From positions 79,756,373-79,820,372 of the forward strand of contig JBAIZL010000001.1 of the NCBI GenBank assembly GCA_036971475.1: a stretch of DNA of 64,000 bases, written 5' to 3'. This DNA comes from Prosapia bicincta (Eukaryota; Arthropoda; Insecta; Hemiptera; Cercopidae). Under the pieces are notes generated by a model. The model saw only the letters and a program-made list of their open reading frames with translations, had not been told where the DNA came from and searched no databases. A program made the position numbers and the translations under genes. Shown piece by piece: positions 12,401-25,640 of this stretch. Every line of letters starts with the position of its first letter. Position 1 is the stretch's first letter.

Positions 12401-15400
12401 TTACTATCAATGTCCATACTCTAAGCATTACGTTGTTAAAGCTACAATGAGATAGTAACTATAAAACCTATGGCCTGAAAGGGTTACTATCGATGTCCAT
12501 ACTCTAAGCATTACGTTGTTAAAGCTACAATGGGATAGTAACTATAAAACCTATGGCCTGAAAGGGTTACTATCGATGTCAATACTCTAAGCATTGAGTT
12601 GTTAAAGCTACAATGGGATAGGAACTATAAAACCTATGGCCTGAAAGGGTTACTATCGATGTCAATACTCTAAGCATTGAGTTGTTAAAGCTACAATGGG
12701 ATAGGAACTATAAAACCTATGGCCTGAAAGGGTTACTATCGATGTCAATACTCTAAGCATTGAGTTGTTAAAGCTACAATGGGATAGGAACTATAAAACC
12801 TATGGCCTGAAAGGGTTACTATCAATGTCAATACTCTAAGCATTGATTTGTTAAAGCTACAATGGGATAGGAACTATAAAACCTATGGCCTGAAAGGGTT
12901 ACTATCAATGTCAATACTCTAAGCATTGAGTTGTTAAAGCTACAATGGGATAGGAACTATAAAACCTATGGCCTGAAAGGGTTACTATCAATGTCAATAC
13001 TCTAAGCATTGAGTTGTTAAAGCTACAATGGGATAGGAACTATAAAACCTATGGCCTGAAAGGGTTACTATCAATGTCCATACTCTAAGCATTACGTTGT
13101 TAAAGCTACAATGAGATAGTAACTATAAAACCTATGGCCTGAAAGGGTTACTATCGATGTCCATACTCTAAGCATTACGTTGTTAAAGCTACAATGAGAT
13201 AGTAACTATAAAACCTATGGCCTGAAAGGGTTACTATCGATGTCAATACTCTAAGCATTACGTTGTTAAAGCTACAATGAGATAGTAACTATAAAACCTA
13301 TGGCCTGAAAGGGTTACTATCGATGTCAATACTCTAAGCATTACGATGTTAAAGCTACAATGAGATAGTAACTATAAAACCTATGGCCTGAAAGGATTAC
13401 TATCGATGTCAATACTCTAAGCATTGAGTTGTTAAAGCTACAATGAGATAGTAACTATAAAACCTATGGCCTGAAAGGGTTACTATCGATGTCAATACTC
13501 TAAGCATTGAGTTGTTAAAGCTACAATGAGATAGTAACTATAAAACCTATGGCCTGAAAGGGTTACTATCGTTGTCAATACTCTAAGCATTGAGTTGTTA
13601 AAGCTACAATGGGATAGGAACTATAAAACCTATGGCCTGAAAGGGTTACTATCGATGTCAATACTCTAAGCATTGAGTTGTTAAAGCTACAATGGGATAG
13701 GAACTATAAAACCTATGGCCTGAAAGGGTTACTATCGATGTCAATACTCTAAGCATTGAGTTGTTAAAGCTACAATGAGATAGGAACTATAAAACCTATG
13801 GCCTGAAAGGGTTACTATCGATGTCAATACTCTAAGCATTGAGTTGTTAAAGCTACAATTGGATAGGAACTATAAAACTTATGGCCTGAAAGGGTTACTA
13901 TCGATGTCAATACTCTAAGCATTGAGTTGTTAAAGCTACAATGAGATAGGAACTATAAAACCTATGGCCTGAAAGGGTTACTATCGATGTCAATACTCTA
14001 AGCATTGAGTTGTTAAAGCTACAATTGGATAGGAACTATAAAACTTATGGCCTGAAAGGATTACTATCGATGTCAATACTCTAAGCATTGAGTTGTTAAA
14101 GCTACAATGAGATAGGAACTATAAAACCTATGGCCTGAAAGGGTTACTATCGATGTCAATACTCTAAGCATTGAGTTGTTAAAGCTACAATGAGATAGGA
14201 ACTATAAAACCTATGGCCTGAAAGGGTTACTATCGATGTCAATACTCTAAGCATTGAGTTGTTAAAGCTACAATGGGATAGGAACTATAAAACCTATGGC
14301 CTGAAAGGGTTACTATCAATGTCAATACTCTAAGCATTGAGTTGTTAAAGCTACAATGGGATAGGAACTATAAAACCTATGGCCTGAAAGGGTTACTATC
14401 AATGTCAATACTCTAAGCATTGAGTTGTTAAAGCTACAATGGGATAGGAACTATAAAACCTATGGCCTGAAAGGGTTACTATCGATGTCAATACTCTAAG
14501 CATTGAGTTGTTAAAGCTACAATGGGATAGGAACTATAAAACCTATGGCCTGAAAGGGTTACTATCAATGTCAATACTCTAAGCATTGAGTTGTTAAAGC
14601 TACAATGGGATAGTAACTATAAAACCTATGGCCTGAAAGGATTACTATCGATGTCAATACTCTAAGCATCGAGTTGTTAAAGCTACAATGGGATAGGAAC
14701 TATAAAACCTATGGCCTGAAAGGGTTACTATCAATGTCAATACTCTAAGCATTGAGTTGTTAAAGCTACAATGGGATAGGAACTATAAAACCTATGGCCT
14801 GAAAGGGTTACTATCAATGTCAATACTCTAAGCATTGAGTTGTTAAAGCTACAATGGGATAGGAACTATAAAACCTATGGCCTGAAAGGATTACTATCGA
14901 TGTCAATACTCTAAGCATTGAGTTGTTAAAGCTACAATGGGATAGTAACTATAAAACCTATGGCCTGAAAGGGTTACTATCAATGTCAATACTCTAAGCA
15001 TTGAGTTGTTAAAGCTACAATGGGATAGGAACTATAAAACCTATGGCCTGAAAGGATTACTATCAATGTCAATACTCTAAGCATTGAGTTGTTAAAGCTA
15101 CAATGGGATAGGAACTATAAAACCTATGGCCTGAAAGGGTTACTATCAATGTCAATACTCTAAGCATTGAGTTGTTAAAGCTACAATGGGATAGTAACTA
15201 TAAAACCTATGGCCTGAAAGGGTTACTATCAATGTCAATACTCTAAGCATTGAGTTGTTAAAGCTACAATGAGATAGGAACTATAAAACCTATGGCCTGA
15301 AAGGGTTACTATCAATGTCAATACTCTAAGCATTGAGTTGTTAAAGCTACAATGGGATAGGAACTATAAAACCTATGGCCTGAAAGGGTTACTATCAATG

Positions 15401-18400
15401 TCAATACTCTAAGCATTGAGTTGTTAAAGCTACAATGGGATAGGAACTATAAAACCTATGGCCTGAAAGGGTTACTATCAATGTCAATCCTCTAAGCATT
15501 GAGTTGTTAAAGCTACAATGGGATAGGAACTATAAAACCTATGGCCTGAAAGGATTACTATCAATGTCAATACTCTAAGCATTGAGTTGTTAAAGCTACA
15601 ATGGGATAGGAACTATAAAACCTATGGCCTGAAAGGGTTACTATCAATGTCAATACTCTAAGCATTGAGTTGTTAAAGCTACAATGGGATAGGAACTATA
15701 AAACCTATGGCCTGAAAGGGTTACTATCAATGTCAATACTCTAAGCATTGAGTTGTTAAAGCTACAATGGGATAGGAACTATAAAACCTATGGCCTGAAA
15801 GGGTTACTATCAATGTCAATACTCTAAGCATTGAGTTGTTAAAGCTACAATGGGATAGGAACTATAAAACCTATGGCCTGAAAGGGTGCTATCAATGTCA
15901 ATACTCTAAGCATTGAGTTGTTAAAGCTACAATGGGATAGGAACTATAAAACCTATGGCCTGAAAGGGTTACTATCAATGTCAATACTCTAAGCATTGAG
16001 TTGTTAAAGCTACAATGGGATAGGAACTATAAAACCTATGGCCTGAAAGGATTACTATCAATGTCAATACTCTAAGCATTGAGTTGTTAAAGCTACAATG
16101 GGATAGGAACTATAAAACCTATGGCCTGAAAGGGTTACTATCAATGTCAATACTCTAAGCATTGAGTTGTTAAAGCTACAATGGGATAGGAACTATAAAA
16201 CCTATGGCCTGAAAGGGTTACTATCAATGTCAATACTCTAAGCATTGAGTTGTTAAAGCTACAATGGGATAGGAACTATAAAACCTATGGCCTGAAAGGG
16301 TTACTATCAATGTCCATACTCTAAGCATTACGTTGTTAAAGCTACAATGAGATAGTAACTATAAAACCTATGGCCTGAAAGGGTTACTATCGATGTCCAT
16401 ACTCTAAGCATTACGTTGTTAAAGCTACAATGAGATAGTAACTATAAAACCTATGGCCTGAAAGGGTTACTATCGATGTCCATACTCTAAGCATTACGTT
16501 GTTAAAGCTACAATGGGATAGTAACTATAAAACCTATGGCCTGAAAGGGTTACTATCGATGTCAATACTCTAAGCATTGAGTTGTTAAAGCTACAATGGG
16601 ATAGGAACTATAAAACCTATGGCCTGAAAGGGTTACTATCGATGTCAATACTCTAAGCATTGAGTTGTTAAAGCTACAATGGGATAGGAACTATAAAACC
16701 TATGGCCTGAAAGGGTTACTATCAATGTCAATACTCTAAGCATTGATTTGTTAAAGCTACAATGGGATAGGAACTATAAAACCTATGGCCTGAAAGGGTT
16801 ACTATCAATGTCAATACTCTAAGCATTGAGTTGTTAAAGCTACAATGGGATAGGAACTATAAAACCTATGGCCTGAAAGGGTTACTATCAATGTCAATAC
16901 TCTAAGCATTGAGTTGTTAAAGCTACAATGGGATAGGAACTATAAAACCTATGGCCTGAAAGGGTTACTATCAATGTCCATACTCTAAGCATTACGTTGT
17001 TAAAGCTACAATGAGATAGTAACTATAAAACCTATGGCCTGAAAGGGTTACTATCGATGTCCATACTCTAAGCATTACGTTGTTAAAGCTACAATGTGAT
17101 AGTAACTATAAAACCTATGGCCTGAAAGGGTTACTATCGATGTCAATACTCTAAGCATTACGTTGTTAAAGCTACAATGAGATAGTAACTATAAAACCTA
17201 TGGCCTGAAAGGGTTACTATCGATGTCAATACTCTAAGCATTACGTTGTTAAAGCTACAATGAGATAGTAACTATAAAACCTATGGCCTGAAAGGATTAC
17301 TATCGATGTCAATACTCTAAGCATTGAGTTGTTAAAGCTACAATGAGATAGTAACTATAAAACCTATGGCCTGAAAGGGTTACTATCGATGTCAATACTC
17401 TAAGCATTGAGTTGTTAAAGCTACAATGAGATAGTAACTATAAAACCTATGGCCTGAAAGGGTTACTATCGTTGTCAATACTCTAAGCATTGAGTTGTTA
17501 AAGCTACAATGGGATAGGAACTATAAAACCTATGGCCTGAAAGGGTTACTATCGATGTCAATACTCTAAGCATTGAGTTGTTAAAGCTACAATGGGATAG
17601 GAACTATAAAACCTATGGCCTGAAAGGGTTACTATCGATGTCAATACTCTAAGCATTGAGTTGTTAAAGCTACAATGAGATAGGAACTATAAAACCTATG
17701 GCCTGAAAGGGTTACTATCGATGTCAATACTCTAAGCATTGAGTTGTTAAAGCTACAATTGGATAGGAACTATAAAACTTATGGCCTGAAAGGGTTACTA
17801 TCGATGTCAATACTCTAAGCATTGAGTTGTTAAAGCTACAATGAGATAGGAACTATAAAACCTATGGCCTGAAAGGGTTACTATCGATGTCAATACTCTA
17901 AGCATTGAGTTGTTAAAGCTACAATTGGATAGGAACTATAAAACTTATGGCCTGAAAGGATTACTATCGATGTCAATACTCTAAGCATTGAGTTGTTAAA
18001 GCTACAATGAGATAGGAACTATAAAACCTATGGCCTGAAAGGGTTACTATCGATGTCAATACTCTAAGCATTGAGTTGTTAAAGCTACAATGAGATAGGA
18101 ACTATAAAACCTATGGCCTGAAAGGGTTACTATCGATGTCAATACTCTAAGCATTGAGTTGTTAAAGCTACAATGGGATAGGAACTATAAAACCTATGGC
18201 CTGAAAGGGTTACTATCAATGTCAATACTCTAAGCATTGAGTTGTTAAAGCTACAATGGGATAGGAACTATAAAACCTATGGCCTGAAAGGGTTACTATC
18301 AATGTCAATACTCTAAGCATTGAGTTGTTAAAGCTACAATGGGATAGGAACTATAAAACCTATGGCCTGAAAGGGTTACTATCGATGTCAATACTCTAAG

Positions 18401-21400
18401 CATTGAGTTGTTAAAGCTACAATGGGATAGGAACTATAAAACCTATGGCCTGAAAGGGTTACTATCAATGTCAATACTCTAAGCATTGAGTTGTTAAAGC
18501 TACAATGGGATAGTAACTATAAAACCTATGGCCTGAAAGGATTACTATCGATGTCAATACTCTAAGCATCGAGTTGTTAAAGCTACAATGGGATAGGAAC
18601 TATAAAACCTATGGCCTGAAAGGGTTACTATCAATGTCAATACTCTAAGCATTGAGTTGTTAAAGCTACAATGGGATAGGAACTATAAAACCTATGGCCT
18701 GAAAGGGTTACTATCAATGTCAATACTCTAAGCATTGAGTTGTTAAAGCTACAATGGGATAGGAACTATAAAACCTATGGCCTGAAAGGATTACTATCGA
18801 TGTCAATACTCTAAGCATTGAGTTGTTAAAGCTACAATGGGATAGTAACTATAAAACCTATGGCCTGAAAGGGTTACTATCAATGTCAATACTCTAAGCA
18901 TTGAGTTGTTAAAGCTACAATGGGATAGGAACTATAAAACCTATGGCCTGAAAGGATTACTATCAATGTCAATACTCTAAGCATTGAGTTGTTAAAGCTA
19001 CAATGGGATAGGAACTATAAAACCTATGGCCTGAAAGGGTTACTATCAATGTCAATACTCTAAGCATTGAGTTGTTAAAGCTACAATGGGATAGTAACTA
19101 TAAAACCTATGGCCTGAAAGGGTTACTATCAATGTCAATACTCTAAGCATTGAGTTGTTAAAGCTACAATGAGATAGGAACTATAAAACCTATGGCCTGA
19201 AAGGGTTACTATCAATGTCAATACTCTAAGCATTGAGTTGTTAAAGCTACAATGGGATAGGAACTATAAAACCTATGGCCTGAAAGGGTTACTATCAATG
19301 TCAATACTCTAAGCATTGAGTTGTTAAAGCTACAATGGGATAGGAACTATAAAACCTATGGCCTGAAAGGGTTACTATCAATGTCAATCCTCTAAGCATT
19401 GAGTTGTTAAAGCTACAATGGGATAGGAACTATAAAACCTATGGCCTGAAAGGATTACTATCAATGTCAATACTCTAAGCATTGAGTTGTTAAAGCTACA
19501 ATGGGATAGGAACTATAAAACCTATGGCCTGAAAGGGTTACTATCAATGTCAATACTCTAAGCATTGAGTTGTTAAAGCTACAATGGGATAGGAACTATA
19601 AAACCTATGGCCTGAAAGGGTTACTATCAATGTCAATACTCTAAGCATTGAGTTGTTAAAGCTACAATGGGATAGGAACTATAAAACCTATGGCCTGAAA
19701 GGGTTACTATCAATGTCAATACTCTAAGCATTGAGTTGTTAAAGCTACAATGGGATAGGAACTATAAAACCTATGGCCTGAAAGGGTTACTATCAATGTC
19801 AATACTCTAAGCATTGAGTTGTTAAAGCTACAATGGGATAGGAACTATAAAACCTATGGCCTGAAAGGGTTACTATCAATGTCAATACTCTAAGCATTGA
19901 GTTGTTAAAGCTACAATGGGATAGGAACTATAAAACCTATGGCCTGAAAGGATTACTATCAATGTCAATACTCTAAGCATTGAGTTGTTAAAGCTACAAT
20001 GGGATAGGAACTATAAAACCTATGGCCTGAAAGGGTTACTATCAATGTCAATACTCTAAGCATTGAGTTGTTAAAGCTACAATGGGATAGGAACTATAAA
20101 ACCTATGGCCTGAAAGGGTTACTATCAATGTCAATACTCTAAGCATTGAGTTGTTAAAGCTACAATGGGATAGGAACTATAAAACCTATGGCCTGAAAGG
20201 GTTACTATCAATGTCCATACTCTAAGCATTACGTTGTTAAAGCTACAATGAGATAGTAACTATAAAACCTATGGCCTGAAAGGGTTACTATCGATGTCCA
20301 TACTCTAAGCATTACGTTGTTAAAGCTACAATGAGATAGTAACTATAAAACCTATGGCCTGAAAGGGTTACTATCGATGTCAATACTCTAAGCATTACGT
20401 TGTTAAAGCTACAATGAGATAGTAACTATAAAACCTATGGCCTGAAAGGGTTACTATCGATGTCAATACTCTAAGCATTACGTTGTTAAAGCTACAATGA
20501 GATAGTAACTATAAAACCTATGGCCTGAAAGGATTACTATCGATGTCAATACTCTAAGCATTGAGTTGTTAAAGCTACAATGAGATAGTAACTATAAAAC
20601 CTATGGCCTGAAAGGGTTACTATCGATGTCAATACTCTAAGCATTGAGTTGTTAAAGCTACAATGAGATAGTAACTATAAAACCTATGGCCTGAAAGGGT
20701 TACTATCGTTGTCAATACTCTAAGCATTGAGTTGTTAAAGCTACAATGAGATAGTAACTATAAAACCTATGGCCTGAAAGGGTTACTATCGATGTCAATA
20801 CTCTAAGCATTGAGTTGTTAAAGCTACAATGAGATAGTAACTATAAAACCTATGGCCTGAAAGGGTTACTATCGATGTCAATACTCTAAGCATTGAGTTG
20901 TTAAAGCTACAATGAGATAGTAACTATAAAACCTATGGCCTGAAAGGGTTACTATCGATGTCAATCCTCTAAGCATTGAGTTGTTAAAGCTACAATGAGG
21001 TAGTAACTATAAAACCTATGGCCTGAAAGGGTTACTATCGATGTCAATACTCTAAGCATTGAGTTGTTAAAGCTACAATGAGATAGTAACTATAAAACCT
21101 ATGGCCTGAAAGGGTTACTATCGATGTCAATACTCTAAGCATTAGGTTGTTAAAGCTACAATGGGGTAGGAACTATAAAACCTATGGCCTGAAAGGGTTA
21201 CTATCGATGTCAATACTCTAAGCATTGAGTTGTTAAAGCTACAATGAGATAGTAACTATAAAACCTATGGCCTGAAAGGATTACTATCGATGTCAGTACT
21301 CTAAGCATTGAGTTGTTAAAGCTACAATGGGATAGTAACTATAAAACCTATGGCCTGAAAGGATTACTATCGATGTCAATACTCTAAGCATTGAGTTGTT

Positions 21401-21430
21401 AAAGCTACAATGGGATAGTAACTATAAAAC
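6487..21430 (+). repeat. 83-bp minisatellite, about 180 tandem copies
   Basis: The 83-base period is exact: successive CCTATGGCC-equivalent positions are 6491, 6574 and 6657. Length divided by 83 gives about 180 units. Units differ at a few diagnostic sites: TATCGATG, TATCAATG or TATCGTTG; GATAGTAAC or GATAGGAAC; GCATTGAG or GCATTACG; CAATGGG, CAATGAG or CAATTGG. Rare variants recur at fixed long intervals. For example, TTGATTTG begins at 9191, 12843 and 16743 (spacings 3652 and 3900), so blocks of 44 to 47 units were themselves duplicated. One unit near 15887 lacks one base. No long open frame crosses the array. It lies in the intron upstream of exon A. Confidence 0.98.
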
Positions 21431-23179
21431 AAAGTTTGAGACATTATAAAAATCTGTGTAACGCTAACGCCTTAATAAAGAAGGACACCCAAGACCGTGG
21501 AAGTAATATCTCATCAAAATATGATTGTAAGTTTCGAATAGATTGGGATAATTGGGTCTTTATGCAACCTCATTATCTTTGAGATCGGATTTCATACGTA
21601 ATTTATTACAGCTCTGTATTAGAGATAACGTTAGCTTAATCGCTCCAGTCAAGCAGTTACAACTTATAGTAGTGTGATTGTTGGAACTGTTGGAAGTACG
21701 TTTCTAAACTAAAATCGAAATATATAACACGGTTAACTATAAGCTCCCAGTATTAACCTATATTACAGAATTTGGTATATTTGACGTGAGTAATAAAACA
21801 CAAACATTTTCCTTGGTTAATTATCGTGACCGTCGATGCAATGTTTTTTTAAAAATAACAGTTTGTTTATAACTCCAGCCATTTTGTTTTTTTGACTAAC
21901 GACCACTGTAAACTCCGCCATGAGCAGCGTAAATCCTTGTTTTAGCGATCCATGTTTTATTAGTACATCTTTCATGTTCTAATTGCCCTGGGGTTTATGT
22001 GTTGTCTAGTTTGTTAAGCTTTTCAAATGAGTTTAGGGATTTCTGGTACAAAAACATTTTCTATAATCTTTAGAAGTTTTCTGTTTTAATACTCCCAATT
22101 GTAAATTAACAAAATTTAATATTTTTATCATAATAAATACTGAGTATTTATAAATATTTTCCATCAGTATAAAAATACTTATATATGTTTTATCATTTGA
22201 AAAACATATTTTTTATGAAAAACAAAAAGGCCATGATATGGGTTTTAAGAGAAGCGCATTTTGACTTCTCGTTTTTAAAGTAAGTTACCATTTTATTGTA
22301 GTAATAAATAACAAAAAACTTTCCAAAATATTATTTCATCAGCAAGTTTACAACAATTCCTTAAACTGGACCTTTAAATACTTTAAAACAATCCCATTCA
22401 CTATAAAACTTACAAATGCTTTGTTGTTATAAAAAAATTATTTTTATTCCTTTAAGCTTTTGAAATTGAAACAGGGTATAGTTCACACCTTGTTTGTGAG
22501 AATCTGTGATTTGACAAGGCTTTATTCCAGATGTGAAGATAGCTCCTAAGGATTCGCAGTACATACATTAAGGTTTTATCCAGCTGATCAATAGAAGGTC
22601 CAAAAACAATGCCAACCGATCAAGGTCATCAACCATATGATTGTAAATACGAAAAAAATAAATGTATACAAACTTTAAAGAACAAATATCCAATATGAAA
22701 ATTCTGTAAAACACAATTGCAGATGATGTGTATACTTTTAGAACATTTTACTTTTAATAAAATTATAGGGTAGGTTTAGCTTACTTTTGGATCCAGATTG
22801 CAAGTTTCATTTAAACAAGACAAAGCTGTGGGCTACGGGGAACATGGTATAGGGTATCAGATTACCTGATGTAAACAGACTCTTACTCCTTTTTGTTTCA
22901 AAGAAGAGTAGTGTGGCCAGAATTACGCGTAAGTTGTACATTATTTCCCTAAGTTTTATCGCAGTTTTACACTTTTGGAGTTGAGTTAATCTTTTACCTG
23001 GAAAAAATATCTAGAACATTTTCTCATTACTCTAAAAAATATGTTACTAATATTACTAACACAAGTATGAATTACGCTGTTGCTCAAAGACATTCAACAC
23101 AAATATTGAGTTTAATATTCTTTACAAAATAATAAATGTAGCCAACATAAAAAAACAAATATATGTTTCATTGTTTCAG
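21431..23179 (+). other. Intron segment upstream of exon A
   Basis: Non-repetitive AT-rich sequence between the 83-bp array and exon A, ending in a T-rich stretch and CAG at 23177-23179. No other exon was found in it. Confidence 0.6.
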
Positions 23180-23286
23180 GGACCATCAGGACTAAACGGG
23201 TTCTGGATGCGGAGAAGACGCCTCACTTTTGGTTGACCATAATGGCTCGGGATCACGGGGTTGCACCGTTGTCTTCGAGACTAGAG
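23180..23286 (+). CDS. Fat/Fat-like cadherin, internal exon A
   Basis: This internal exon encodes the end of one extracellular cadherin repeat of a giant protocadherin, a calcium-dependent cell-surface adhesion protein. It follows a good acceptor (TTGTTTCAG) and ends at GAG before the donor GTGAGT. The first two bases (GG) complete a Gly codon begun in the previous exon. Then come 35 codons with TIRTKRVLDAEKTPHFWLT and ARDHGVAPLSSRLE. LDAE corresponds to the LDRE calcium-binding motif and ARDHG..PLSS to the DxG segment near the end of cadherin repeats. It ends in phase 0 and continues into exon B, giving ..SRLE-VYIIV.., the usual last strand. The H(F/Y)WLT...PLSS pattern is typical of Fat-family cadherins. 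I cannot separate Fat from Fat-like (kugelei) orthology. Confidence 0.9.
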
Positions 23287-25640
23287 GTGAGTGTTGAATA
23301 TAAGTAAATCGTTGCAAAATTAATGTTACTAAATTATGTAGAATATATTTATGGTTTAAATTCAGTGTAAAACATTATTTTCTACTGAGTAATTTCCAAA
23401 TAACAAGCCAAGACAAAACTAAATTACAAATCACACTAACATCAAATTTAGTCACCAAATTATCTGAGTTTAGCTAGTGACGGGCAATAGGTAATAAAAA
23501 GATGTTCATTACCTTACAATTATTAGTATACTTCCTCAAAAACGTTGAGTAAGCAATGTCATAATCTTCAATGAGTTATAAAACCTCAACAACATAATGG
23601 CAAATAAAATGAAAAACTCGTTACCTCCAATATGGTCAAACAATTCCCATAAAACTCCAGTGCCGATATATTGTTCTTATATTTATTGAAGTAGATCAAT
23701 AAAAGTTCTATATACTTAAAAATTTAAGAATAATATTGTAAATAGCGGATTAGACCTGATTCAAAATTCTCTTTTAATATAATATGACATTACGCGTTCT
23801 GATGTTTTTTCTTAATACGAGATTAATACAAACATTGTAAAATAGACTAGTGAACAACAAGAAAATAACATTGTAAAACATTTTCGATCTAGATAGCACC
23901 ATTAATAGGTGGAGAAGACTCATAACGTCCTGGTCCATGCAGTCAAATAATGTGGTTGAAATATTATTTCTATAATTATTATTCTATAGTAGTTATAGAA
24001 ATATATTTCTATAAAGAACGATTTTTTTTTACTAAACATAAATATTGGAGTGATGCAAAGGGAGATTACGTCAACCATGTCCGAATAAACGACGCTCGTT
24101 TGATTTTTTTTATTTAACGGTTTAGTGCTCTTAAGGATTGTAGGAGTACAACAATAACGAAAACGGAACTCGGTGTAAGGGATACAATTTGCAACTTTGG
24201 AAGTTTAAAGTGATTTCTTGGTTACAAAATATTTAAACTGAAACCCAATTTTTAAAACCTTGAGACTCCGTTATTATTTAACAATTATTAATTAAAGAAA
24301 ATATTTTCCATTCAATTACTACTTAGGTAAACAAAGAAAAATTGTATTTCAGTTACTTTTTAATTAGTAATTGCAAATAACATAAATAAATATATTTGTA
24401 TAACAGAATTATTAAGTGGCATAATTTATTAACAAAGTGGCGTATAATTTGACCTCATCTTATGCAATTACAAACGGTTTTGGTTAAAATATTGTTCATA
24501 TACCTCTGGAATGAAAAACTTCTCCAACTATCGGGAAGTTGGATCAGAGCTAGAGTACTGAATTTCAAACATGAACACAACCTAAAGATATAAACTTATT
24601 TCAATTAAAAATTATTAAAATATATTTAAAATAACTTTATTAACATCAAGTGGCATTCCATACAAGTTTTAAAAAAATATATTTGAACTTGAGCAGATAA
24701 ATAAAAAACAATTTTATTATAGATTGAAAATTTGAACAAAATATAAATTAATAGGCCTAGTCAATACAGAGATAGAGTGTGAACTAAAAGTCGGATTTAA
24801 AAAATGTATCAATATGTGGACACTTAATATGTACAAGTTGAATTGTCGTAACTAATGCATGCTCTTGATACAGTTTTAAAATTTAAATATAATTGTAAAT
24901 TTCCCAAGATAGAGTTAAATATTTGATTAAACTTTTAAATTACAAATCTGTTAAAAGTAAAACTAGTTCAATAATACTTAACTGGGTTTGGGAGCACAAC
25001 AACGGATACGTGGAGATGTTATTTACCTACGTAGGATTCATGGAAATATTCATAATAAGTACATTTCCAAATATACTAATAATTGTGTAATAGCTAATCA
25101 AAAATTAAATTAACGTCATAGATGAATGCTAGACATATTGTTTTGTATATACCTCTCATAAATTAATTTTCAATTTATTCACATCATGCGTTATTCTAGT
25201 GAATCTATAAATATCTGCAAACGTATGTTTAAATAAATAGCAATTCTGTTTAAATAATTAAATCTTATATTTGCGACATTATTATTAATGCATCGAAAGC
25301 TTTAAATTCAATATTAATTTTTACAATTTGTGTGCTTTTCAGATTAGCAGGTTTAACTAGTTAATATTGCATTTTATAATGTATATTGAAACATAATATA
25401 TTTAAAATAAAATTTACAAATATTTATAATTTAGTATAAGCTCTCGGTTTTACAAAGGAATGTTATAAACTTTAAATTATAATTTATAAATATACGGCAA
25501 ATCACCTACGAAACTCTGTGCAAGATATTGAAATGAATATTTCGTTCGTTTCCTGCAAAGCTTTAAAGTCCTAATAATTTTTTATTCTTTTAACGTTTTA
25601 TGAACTTAGTAAATCTATTTAATTTTTTTAGATATTATTA
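23287..25640 (+). other. Intron A-B, first part
   Basis: AT-rich, non-repetitive intron sequence between exon A and the 119-bp array. No second gene, transposase or RNA gene could be recognised. Confidence 0.6.

Noticed and set aside
6487..21430. CRISPR-like array
   Set aside because: The units are directly adjacent with no unique spacers, the genome is eukaryotic, and the array shows classic minisatellite variants and higher-order repeats. The same applies to the 119-, 92- and 23-bp arrays.
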